Below, in pieces: positions 5,550 to 11,721 of a DNA stretch of 20,671 nt. Both the position numbers and the translations under genes were made by a program. The stretch spans positions 1 through 20,671 of the forward strand of contig CAJGBX010000013.1 in the NCBI GenBank assembly GCA_904501685.1, in the 5' to 3' direction. The stretch is from Clostridiaceae bacterium. GTDB taxonomy: Bacteria > Bacillota > Clostridia > Oscillospirales > Acutalibacteraceae. The first letter of the stretch is position 1, and each line of letters starts with the position of its first letter. Below the pieces are notes generated by a model. It was given only the letters and a program-made list of their open reading frames with translations. It made no database searches and was not told where the DNA came from.

Positions 5550-7193
5550 TTGTATCAGGCTTTATACCGTAAATACCGTCCTATGTGCTTTTCGGACGTT
5601 GTCGGCGAAGAACATATTACCGGAATACTTAAAAACGAGCTGAAGTCGGGCAAGATTTTCCATGCCTATTTATTCACCGGACCGCGAGGTACCGGTAAAA
5701 CCAGCTGTGCCAAGATTTTGGCAAAGGCGGTAAACTGCTTAAATTCAACCGACGGTGACGCCTGCTGCAGGTGTGACTCCTGTCGGGCTATTGCCGACGG
5801 CGATGTGCTTGACATTACCGAGATTGACGCCGCCTCTAACAACGGTGTTGACAACATCCGTGATTTACGTGAGGAGGTTACTTACGCACCGACCACCTCG
5901 AAATACCGTGTTTACATTATAGACGAGGTGCATATGCTCTCGACCGGTGCATTTAACGCCCTGCTTAAAACACTCGAGGAGCCGCCGGCTCACATCATAT
6001 TCATCCTTGCCACGACCGAGGTGCACAAGCTGCCTGCAACCATTCTTTCACGTTGCCAGCGGTTTGATTTTCACCGTATTTCGCCGGCTGTAATTGCCGA
6101 CCGCATTTTGCACATTGCCGACAAGGAAGGCTTTACAATCGACGGCTCTGCCGCCGAAATGATTGCCAAGCTTTCGGACGGCGGTATGCGTGATGCTTTA
6201 TCCACGCTTGACCTTTGTGCTGCCCGCACTCACCATATAACCGAAGCTGATGTAATCAGCGTTTGCTCGCTCGCAGGAAACGACTACTGCTTGGAGCTGG
6301 CAGGTCACATTTTAAATTCCGACGTTGGTGCCGCCTTAAGTAAGGTGGACGAGCTTCACAAAAACGCCGTTGACCTGCAACGCCTTTGCAGTGAAATGAT
6401 AAACCACTACCGCAACCTTATGGTTGCCCGAACAGTAAAGGAGCCGTCGGGTCTTATTATTGCGGCACCGAAGGAGCTGGAGGCTATAAAACAGCAGGCT
6501 TCGGTTTATCCGCTTGAGGGTATTGTAAATGCAATTAATGTATTAAATGAAACCCTTGACCGAATGACTATGAGCAGCCGCAGACCTGAGTTTGAGACAG
6601 CGATAGTTAAACTGTGCCGTCCGGCACTCGATACCTCGCTGTCGGCAATTTTAGATAGACTGGAACGCTTGGAGCGTACAATAAAATACTCAGGCAACAG
6701 TCTTTCTTCGGCTGAGGCAGAGCCTAAGCCTAAGAAAGAGCCTGAACCCACAAAAAGCCAACCGCAGGCTGAAGTCAAAGTCCTTGAGGATGACGGTATG
6801 CCTCCGATTCCGTCGGAAATTGAAGCTAAAGCAGACACAAATGCAGAAAAAGGCGTTCAGCCGGATACTAACGCCGAAACCGAGTTAAGCTTTGAAGCTT
6901 GGGCCGATGTTTTAGGTGAGCTTACTAAATCCGCACCATTAATGGCGGCGGTTTTACGTGGTTCGAAAGCATATATTAAGGGTGAGTTTTTACTGATAGA
7001 CTCTGGAAACGACCAGTTTATCCCGCTTATGCGAGGTGACCCGATTTACCGCACGCAGATTCGAAATGCAGTGCAAACGGTGGTTGGCAGAACGTATAAG
7101 CTCGGACCGTATAAAAAACGAGTTGCCGAAACCGGTGACCCGTTGCAGGATATAATCAATAAATTAAAAACATTTGAGGTGCCCGAATCTTAA
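5550..7193 (+). CDS. dnaX: DNA polymerase III subunit gamma/tau
   Basis: This is the clamp-loader ATPase subunit, 547 residues. Walker A is GPRGTGKT (44-51), a zinc module uses C63, C72/C73, C75 and C78, Walker B is IIDEVH (123-128), sensor 1 is ATTE (154-157), and the SRC arginine finger is at 167-169. Domain III follows up to about residue 370. Residues about 380-440 are a Pro/Glu/Lys-rich linker, and a tau-like C-terminal domain follows from about 445. The start is TTG at 5550, with AGGGGG at 5537-5542 placed 7 nt upstream; it gives the standard MYQALYRKYRP beginning. The nearby ATG at 5531 is out of frame. Transcription may come partly through the SRP RNA. It heads the dnaX-ybaB-recR cluster. 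Confidence 0.97.
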   Translation: MYQALYRKYRPMCFSDVVGEEHITGILKNELKSGKIFHAYLFTGPRGTGKTSCAKILAKAVNCLNSTDGDACCRCDSCRAIADGDVLDITEIDAASNNGVDNIRDLREEVTYAPTTSKYRVYIIDEVHMLSTGAFNALLKTLEEPPAHIIFILATTEVHKLPATILSRCQRFDFHRISPAVIADRILHIADKEGFTIDGSAAEMIAKLSDGGMRDALSTLDLCAARTHHITEADVISVCSLAGNDYCLELAGHILNSDVGAALSKVDELHKNAVDLQRLCSEMINHYRNLMVARTVKEPSGLIIAAPKELEAIKQQASVYPLEGIVNAINVLNETLDRMTMSSRRPEFETAIVKLCRPALDTSLSAILDRLERLERTIKYSGNSLSSAEAEPKPKKEPEPTKSQPQAEVKVLEDDGMPPIPSEIEAKADTNAEKGVQPDTNAETELSFEAWADVLGELTKSAPLMAAVLRGSKAYIKGEFLLIDSGNDQFIPLMRGDPIYRTQIRNAVQTVVGRTYKLGPYKKRVAETGDPLQDIINKLKTFEVPES

Positions 7194-7223
7194 TACTGAG
7201 CACAAAAGAAAGGAACTTTAAAA

Positions 7224-7565
7224 ATGAAAGCAAGAATCCCCGGTGCTAACAACGGTCAAAGCCAGGCCGCAATGCTAAAGCAGGTACAAAAAATGCAGGA
7301 GGATATGGCTAACTTCCAGGCTGAATTTGAAGAACGTGAGTTTACTGCAGCCGCCGGCGGCGGAATTGTTGAGGTTACTATGACCGGCAACCATGAAATG
7401 AAGAAAATCACTATCGACCCCGAAGCAGTTGACCCTGAGGATATCGAGATGCTTGAGGACTATATAGTTATCGCAGTTAATGACGTCGTTAAAAAAATCG
7501 CCCAGACTCAGGAGTCTGAAATGGGCGCTATCACCGGCGGTCTTAACATTCCGGGGTTGTTTTAA
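7224..7565 (+). CDS. ybaB: YbaB/EbfC family nucleoid-associated protein
   Basis: This is a 113-residue YbaB/EbfC protein, a small dimeric DNA-binding protein encoded between dnaX and recR in very many bacteria. The coiled N-terminal helix (LKQVQKMQEDMANFQAEFEE) is followed by the conserved core: AAAGGGIVEVTMTGNHEMKKITIDPE, in which glycine-rich turn and beta strands are visible, then the DVVKKIAQTQESEMG helix. An unusually short glycine-poor tail ends in GLNIPGLF. An AAAGAAAGGAA ribosome site precedes ATG at 7224. The last base of its stop codon is the first base of the recR ATG (TAATG), so translation of the two is coupled. Confidence 0.94.
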   Translation: MKARIPGANNGQSQAAMLKQVQKMQEDMANFQAEFEEREFTAAAGGGIVEVTMTGNHEMKKITIDPEAVDPEDIEMLEDYIVIAVNDVVKKIAQTQESEMGAITGGLNIPGLF

Positions 7566-8164
7566 TGTCCTACAGTGTTGCACCGCTTGACCGACTTATC
7601 GAGCAGTTTGAACGTCTGCCCGGTATCGGCAAAAAGACTGCTCGCCGTTTAGCTTACTATGTCATAACCCGCCCCGACGGAATGGCAGGCAAATTTTCGG
7701 ATGCGCTTTTAGAGGCCAAGGCCAAAATAAGATACTGCAGTGTTTGTCAAAACCTCACCGACGGTGAGGTTTGTTCGCTGTGCTCTGCATTAGACCGCGA
7801 CCGCAGTATTATCTGCGTTGTTGAGGATGCTCAGGACGTTATGGCGTTTGAACGCACACGTGAATATAAGGGACTTTACCACGTTTTACACGGTGCTATC
7901 AGTCCTTTGGACGGCATTGGTCCCGACCAGCTTAAAATGCGGGAGCTGATGAAACGGCTTTCCTCAGGAGAGGTGACCGAGATAATCGTCGCCACTAACC
8001 CAACGGTTGAGGGCGAGGCTACCGCAAGCTATATTTCCCGTTTGGTTAAGGCAATGGGCATAAAGGTCACACGTCTTGCCTACGGTATCCCTGTCGGCGG
8101 TGATTTGGAATATGCCGACGAGATAACCCTTTCGCGCGCCTTAGAGGGACGAAACGAGCTGTAA
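7565..8164 (+). CDS. recR: Recombination protein RecR
   Basis: This 199-residue protein acts with RecF/RecO to load RecA at gaps. A helix-hairpin-helix is at 18-30 (LPGIGKKTARRLA). The zinc finger has C58, C61, C70 and C73. The Toprim domain has VVEDAQD at 85-91 and NPTVEGEATA at 145-154. The C-terminal Walker-B-like stretch LAYGIPVGGDLEYADEITLSRALEGR is at 171-196. The length is exactly typical. It overlaps ybaB by one base. No convincing terminator follows before the 5S promoter. Confidence 0.97.
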   Translation: MSYSVAPLDRLIEQFERLPGIGKKTARRLAYYVITRPDGMAGKFSDALLEAKAKIRYCSVCQNLTDGEVCSLCSALDRDRSIICVVEDAQDVMAFERTREYKGLYHVLHGAISPLDGIGPDQLKMRELMKRLSSGEVTEIIVATNPTVEGEATASYISRLVKAMGIKVTRLAYGIPVGGDLEYADEITLSRALEGRNEL

Positions 8165-8220
8165 AATAATCAGTTGAAGGTAGACCTGAATAAAAAAATT
8201 AAAAAACTTTAAAAAAAGAC

Positions 8221-8252
8221 TTGATTTTTTATAAAAGGTGTGGTAATATACT
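8221..8252 (+). promoter_or_regulatory. Promoter of the 5S rRNA gene
   Basis: TTGATT (8221-8226), a 17-bp spacer, and TGG-TAATAT (8241-8249), an extended -10; TATACT at 8247-8252 is an alternative -10 with a 20-bp spacer. The A/T-rich run at 8191-8219 could act as an UP element, as at rRNA promoters. Confidence 0.55.
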
Positions 8253-8280
8253 CCCTGCACTCGTAAAGAACGAGCAAGCA

Positions 8281-8396
<116 letters not shown>

Positions 8397-8400
8397 CATT

Positions 8401-8434
8401 AAACTGCCGTCCAGCATTGGACGGCAGTTTTTTT
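8401..8434 (+). terminator. Rho-independent terminator of the 5S gene
   Basis: A 12-bp perfect stem (AAACTGCCGTCC / GGACGGCAGTTT) with the 6-nt loop AGCATT is followed by a T tract ending at 8434, starting 5 nt after the 5S RNA. Confidence 0.93.
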
Positions 8435-8466
8435 ATGTATTTTCTCTTTTATTTTTCTGATTTATA

Positions 8467-8475
8467 TGTTATAAT
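8467..8475 (+). promoter_or_regulatory. Probable extended -10 promoter of nadBC
   Basis: TGT-TATAAT is an extended -10. The expected -35 position holds only TTTTAT, so the -35 is weak. The start would fall near 8482, placing three hairpins in a leader of about 135 nt. Confidence 0.5.
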
Positions 8476-8484
8476 GAATATGTT

Positions 8485-8555
8485 CAATTACCGTTGGTAA
8501 TTGTTTGCGAATTCTTTGAATTCGCAGTCGAAATAAGGCTTTGCCCTGTTTCGAC
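8485..8555 (+). repeat. Three contiguous triloop hairpins in the nadB leader
   Basis: Hairpin 1 (8485-8503) is a perfect 8-bp stem, CAATTACC/GGTAATTG, with loop GTT. Hairpin 2 (8506-8526) is a perfect 9-bp stem, TGCGAATTC/GAATTCGCA, with loop TTT. Hairpin 3 (8527-8555) is a 13-position stem starting GTCGAAA and ending TTTCGAC, with one A/C mismatch, one T/G pair and loop TTT. They follow each other with 2 and 0 nt between them. No T tract follows, so they are not simple terminators. They could be a structured leader, an mRNA-stability element or a dispersed palindromic repeat. Confidence 0.7.
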
Positions 8556-8617
8556 ATCAACATAGTCATTATAATTAATTTGTATTAGTATTATTATGCA
8601 ATCAAGAGGCGTTGTTT

Positions 8618-10066
8618 ATGCGTGATAAATATGATGTATTGATTGTCGGCGCAGGACTTTCGGGGCTTTATGCCGCCTACAATCTCGACAGTAGAATAAC
8701 CGCACTTGTTGTATCGAAGCGTGATTTAAGGCTTTGCAACAGTAACCTCGCTCAAGGCGGTGTTGCCGCTGTACTTGATACTGTTAATGACAGCTTCGAT
8801 CTGCACATTGAGGATACTATGATTGCCGGCAAGCAGGAAAACCGCCCTGAAGCGGTTGATGTGTTGGTTAAAGAAGGTCCCGATGATGTTCGCAGGATGA
8901 TTGATTTGGGATGTGAATTTGACAAGGTTGACGGTCACATTCACGCCACCTTAGAGGGCGGACACAGCCGCCGCCGTATTGTTCACCACCGCGATACCAC
9001 CGGTGAGGAATTAATGCGGACAATAATTGCCGCAACTGAAAATTTACCCAATGTTGACATTGTCGAGAACACCTCTCTTGCTTTTTTGGACGAGGCCAAC
9101 AACGGATACTATGCCTCTCTGCTTTCAGACGGCAAGCTGACTACGGTTGCCGCATCATATGTAATAATGGCGACCGGCGGTATCGGACGTATTTACAAAT
9201 ATACCACCAACTCCTCAATTGCGACCGGTGACGGCATTTCGATTGCGCACTCGCTTGGTGCAAGAATTGAGAATTTAAGCTATATTCAGTTTCATCCGAC
9301 CGGCTTTGCAGGTGATAACTGCCGCGAGCGTTTTCTTATAAGCGAAGCCGTCCGAGGCGAGGGCGCTCACCTTGTAAACTGTCACCGCGAACGCTTTATG
9401 CACCGTTATGACGAGCGGCTTGAGTTAGCTCCCCGTGATGTTGTTTCGCGTGGCATTATTCTGGAATCGCGCAGAACCGGCAGTGACCAATTTTATCTTG
9501 ATATTACTCACAGAACACCTGAATTTATACTTGACCGCTTCCCTATGATTTATGAGAGGTGCTTACAAGAGGGTGTTAATATAACAAAAGACCTCATTCC
9601 CGTTTTTCCGACCCACCATTATCTTATGGGCGGAATTAATGTTGATTTGAACTCCAGAACGCGTATTAACCGGCTTTATGCGGTCGGTGAATGCTCGCAC
9701 ACCGGTGTTCACGGCAAAAACCGATTGGCCTCAAACAGTCTGCTGGAAACACTTGTTTTCGGTCGCAGAGCCGCAGAGGATATCAACCGTAGCTTTAACG
9801 ATACCTCGGTTTGCGGAAAGCCGCCTGTTCACTCGGTTGACGGCGCACCGATGCCTACCGGCACAAGAACATCCATCAGAAGCATTATGCAGAAATGCCA
9901 CTTTGTTTTGCCTAACCCCGAGGCGGCAAGAAAATACCAGCCCGAGGTTGAAAACATTGCGGCAAGACTTAATAATAAGCGTTTCCAGATTACCAACGAC
10001 TATCTTGAGGCAAGAAGTCTTGCCAACATAGCCTCAATAGTATTAAAGGAGGTCATCCACAAATGA
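8618..10066 (+). CDS. nadB: L-aspartate oxidase
   Basis: This FAD enzyme oxidises L-aspartate to iminoaspartate, the first step to quinolinate and NAD; in anaerobes fumarate is the likely electron acceptor. It has 482 residues. The FAD GxGxxG is GAGLSG at 11-16. Active-site motifs are E113 in TLEGGHSRRR, H226 in FHPTGF, R278 in RDVVSRG, H334 in PTHHYLMGG and the substrate loop GKNRLASNSLLE at 367-378. It is shorter at the C terminus than the roughly 530-residue proteobacterial enzyme. ATG at 8618 is preferred, with AGAGG 8 nt upstream. An in-frame TTG at 8612 would sit 2 nt from that site. It overlaps nadC by 4 bp. nadA is not adjacent. Confidence 0.95.
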   Translation: MRDKYDVLIVGAGLSGLYAAYNLDSRITALVVSKRDLRLCNSNLAQGGVAAVLDTVNDSFDLHIEDTMIAGKQENRPEAVDVLVKEGPDDVRRMIDLGCEFDKVDGHIHATLEGGHSRRRIVHHRDTTGEELMRTIIAATENLPNVDIVENTSLAFLDEANNGYYASLLSDGKLTTVAASYVIMATGGIGRIYKYTTNSSIATGDGISIAHSLGARIENLSYIQFHPTGFAGDNCRERFLISEAVRGEGAHLVNCHRERFMHRYDERLELAPRDVVSRGIILESRRTGSDQFYLDITHRTPEFILDRFPMIYERCLQEGVNITKDLIPVFPTHHYLMGGINVDLNSRTRINRLYAVGECSHTGVHGKNRLASNSLLETLVFGRRAAEDINRSFNDTSVCGKPPVHSVDGAPMPTGTRTSIRSIMQKCHFVLPNPEAARKYQPEVENIAARLNNKRFQITNDYLEARSLANIASIVLKEVIHK

Positions 10067-10893
10067 TGCAGTTTTTTATTGACGATGTTATCAAGACCGC
10101 TCTTTTAGAGGACGTAAATTATATTGATATGGCGGCAGACAATCTTTTGCCCGACTCTCACACATCAAAGGCTGTATTTTTAGCTAAGGCCGACGGTGTT
10201 TTGTGCGGTATCGACGTTGCGCTCAGGGTTTTTGAGTTGCTCGGCAGCTTTACCTTAAAAAAGCTTAAGAGCGACGGCGACTTAATACAAAAAGGTGACA
10301 TTATTGCTGAAATCGAAGGTCCCACCAAGCTTTTACTTAAGGGTGAACGCACCTCGCTCAACCTTATTCAGCATATGTCGGGTATTGCAACAATGACATA
10401 TGAGGCGGCTGAGCTTATTAAGGGCACTAATGCCACCGTGACCGACACAAGAAAAACCCTTCCGGGTCTTCGTGCTTTACAAAAGTATGCTGTAACCTGC
10501 GGCGGCGGTAAGAATCACCGCTTCAACCTTTCGGATGCCGCTATGCTTAAGGACAATCACATTGACGCCTGCGGCAGTATCACTAAAGCGGTTTCGACCC
10601 TTAGAGAAAAAATCGGTCACACCGTTAAAATCGAGGTTGAGACCCGCACCCTGGACGAGGTGGCTGAAGCATTAGCTACCGGCTGTGAAATCATAATGCT
10701 TGACAATATGGACTGCGAAACAATGAAAAAGGCAGTAGAAATGACCGACGGCAAAGCGCTTTTGGAGGCTTCGGGTAACATCACCGCCTCTACCATACGT
10801 TCGGTTGCCGAAACCGGCGTTGACATTATCTCTATCGGTGCGCTGACCCACTCGGTAAAAGCCTTTGATATTTCGCTTAAGGTTGTAAAATAA
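10063..10893 (+). CDS. nadC: Nicotinate-nucleotide pyrophosphorylase (carboxylating), quinolinate phosphoribosyltransferase
   Basis: This enzyme converts quinolinate and PRPP to nicotinate mononucleotide, CO2 and pyrophosphate, the step after NadB/NadA. It has 276 residues, the usual length. Motifs: the ERTSLNLIQHMSGIAT helix (95-110), DTRKTLPGLRALQKYAV and GGGKNHR (128-153), K163 in MLKDNHI, EVE at 191-193, LDN at 213-215, and SGN at 237-239 near the phosphate site. ATG at 10063 overlaps the nadB stop (ATGA), and AAAGGAGG lies 10 nt upstream inside nadB. A second ATG directly follows and cannot be excluded as the true start. Cotranscription with nadB is near certain. Confidence 0.96.
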   Translation: MMQFFIDDVIKTALLEDVNYIDMAADNLLPDSHTSKAVFLAKADGVLCGIDVALRVFELLGSFTLKKLKSDGDLIQKGDIIAEIEGPTKLLLKGERTSLNLIQHMSGIATMTYEAAELIKGTNATVTDTRKTLPGLRALQKYAVTCGGGKNHRFNLSDAAMLKDNHIDACGSITKAVSTLREKIGHTVKIEVETRTLDEVAEALATGCEIIMLDNMDCETMKKAVEMTDGKALLEASGNITASTIRSVAETGVDIISIGALTHSVKAFDISLKVVK

Positions 10894-10904
10894 GGAGCTT
10901 TAAA

Positions 10905-11336
10905 ATGAAACGTAAGGTATGTATGATAGTAGCCGTTTTGGCAATTATAATTACCGCCTTTAACGTAGGCTTTTCGGTTAAGGATGAGTTTTTCTACAAG
11001 CTTGATAATCTTCCCGAGGGCAAGCTTTTAAGGTCTGAGGTCAATCAAAATATTCTGTTCAGCCAAGGTCTTTGGCTGCAGGTTTTTGAGGTTGAAGCCA
11101 CTTCCGAGCATCCGGCCGCCATTCGCGTTGCCTTAAAAAATGATAACACCGGCAAGACAAGGACTATTTACTGGCAAATCGGCACCCGCGAAAGCCTTAT
11201 AAACTGGCCTGAGGACCAACCGAACACCGTTATAATAAACGGAGTTCCGATTGATTATACCAAGGACTTTTACGATTGCCGCGATTATACCGACTTTATC
11301 TATAAACCCAAAACCAATAATAACGGCAATCTGTAA
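10905..11336 (+). CDS. DUF5412-like membrane-anchored protein of unknown function
   Basis: This 143-residue protein has an N-terminal basic start and one hydrophobic segment at about 6-23 (CMIVAVLAIIITAFNVGF), with no lipobox. It is probably a signal anchor with an extracytoplasmic domain. The remainder reads like the DUF5412 pattern as I recall it: LPEGKLLRSEVNQN, then a strand with VALKNDNTGKTRTIYWQ, and near the end W-x-x-D-x-x-N-T-V-I-I-N-G followed by a YDCRDY-type ending. The ribosome site AGGAG lies 7 nt before ATG at 10905. The gene starts 11 nt after nadC, so it is probably cotranscribed with nadBC, although a link with NAD metabolism is not implied. The family call is moderate; its function is unknown. 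Confidence 0.75.
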   Translation: MKRKVCMIVAVLAIIITAFNVGFSVKDEFFYKLDNLPEGKLLRSEVNQNILFSQGLWLQVFEVEATSEHPAAIRVALKNDNTGKTRTIYWQIGTRESLINWPEDQPNTVIINGVPIDYTKDFYDCRDYTDFIYKPKTNNNGNL

Positions 11337-11356
11337 TTTTTTTTAAACAATCTGTC

Positions 11357-11372
11357 ATAAATTATAATTTAT
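11357..11372. promoter_or_regulatory. AT-only palindrome and possible promoter before the 77-residue gene
   Basis: ATAAATTATAATTTAT is a perfect 16-bp palindrome that contains TATAAT (11363-11368), about 35 nt before the small gene's start. The -35 position is poor (TTTTTA). Because the stretch contains only A and T, chance is a serious alternative. Confidence 0.35.
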
Positions 11373-11403
11373 AGTTTAAAATAATTTTATAAGGAGAATA
11401 TTT

Positions 11404-11637
11404 ATGAAGAAAATTATTTGCAAACGTGAGTATGACACCGAAGCTGCAAGCTTAATCAAGAAATTCACCGTAGGTGAACTTGGTGATTCTAAAGGCTATG
11501 AAGAGTCGCTTTACGAAATGCCTGACGGCAAACTGTTCTTGTATGTTAACGGCGGTGAGGATTCTATTTATCCTACCGAGAACATTAAGAGCATTTCAAA
11601 AGAAAAAGCTGCTGCTTGGCTTAAAGACCACGAGTAA
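11404..11637 (+). CDS. Small conserved-looking protein of unknown function
   Basis: This 77-residue soluble protein begins MKKIICKREYDTEAASLI, a beginning I associate with small uncharacterised Firmicutes and phage proteins that share a Y-D-T-E-x-A motif. A middle section, YEESLYEMPDGKLFLYVNGG, predicts beta strands, and the C terminus ISKEKAAAWLKDHE is a helix. No catalytic or binding motif is evident. It has a good ribosome site (AAGGAG, 7 nt before ATG at 11404), a separate AT-rich leader of 67 nt after the previous gene, and its own strong terminator, so it is probably a monocistronic or internally promoted gene. It is acidic. No function can be assigned. Confidence 0.8.
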   Translation: MKKIICKREYDTEAASLIKKFTVGELGDSKGYEESLYEMPDGKLFLYVNGGEDSIYPTENIKSISKEKAAAWLKDHE

Positions 11638-11656
11638 TTAACCGTAATTACAAAAG

Positions 11657-11693
11657 AAAAATGACCGAAGGCTTCTGCCTTCGGTCATTTTTT
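11657..11693. terminator. Bidirectional Rho-independent terminator
   Basis: A 12-bp perfect stem (ATGACCGAAGGC / GCCTTCGGTCAT) with loop TTCT is flanked by A's on the left and T's on the right. It closes the plus-strand gene ending at 11637. Read from the minus strand it can also close the convergent lipoprotein gene that ends at 11722. Confidence 0.92.
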
Positions 11694-11721
11694 ATGGATT
11701 GTTTTTTGTAGTAGAGTCTGC

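Noticed and set aside
6720..6780. Programmed frameshift in dnaX giving separate gamma and tau
   Set aside because: The linker region has short A runs (GAAAGAG, ACAAAAAGC) but no clear A AAA AAG heptamer with a downstream hairpin, so I do not claim it.
8485..8555. T-box, NAD+-I/II riboswitch or attenuator before nadB
   Set aside because: No T-box motif, no recalled riboswitch core and no hairpin followed by a T tract. It is reported only as an unexplained structured leader.
8612..8617. TTG start for nadB at 8612
   Set aside because: Only 2 nt from the AGAGG site. The ATG at 8618 has normal spacing and gives the standard beginning.
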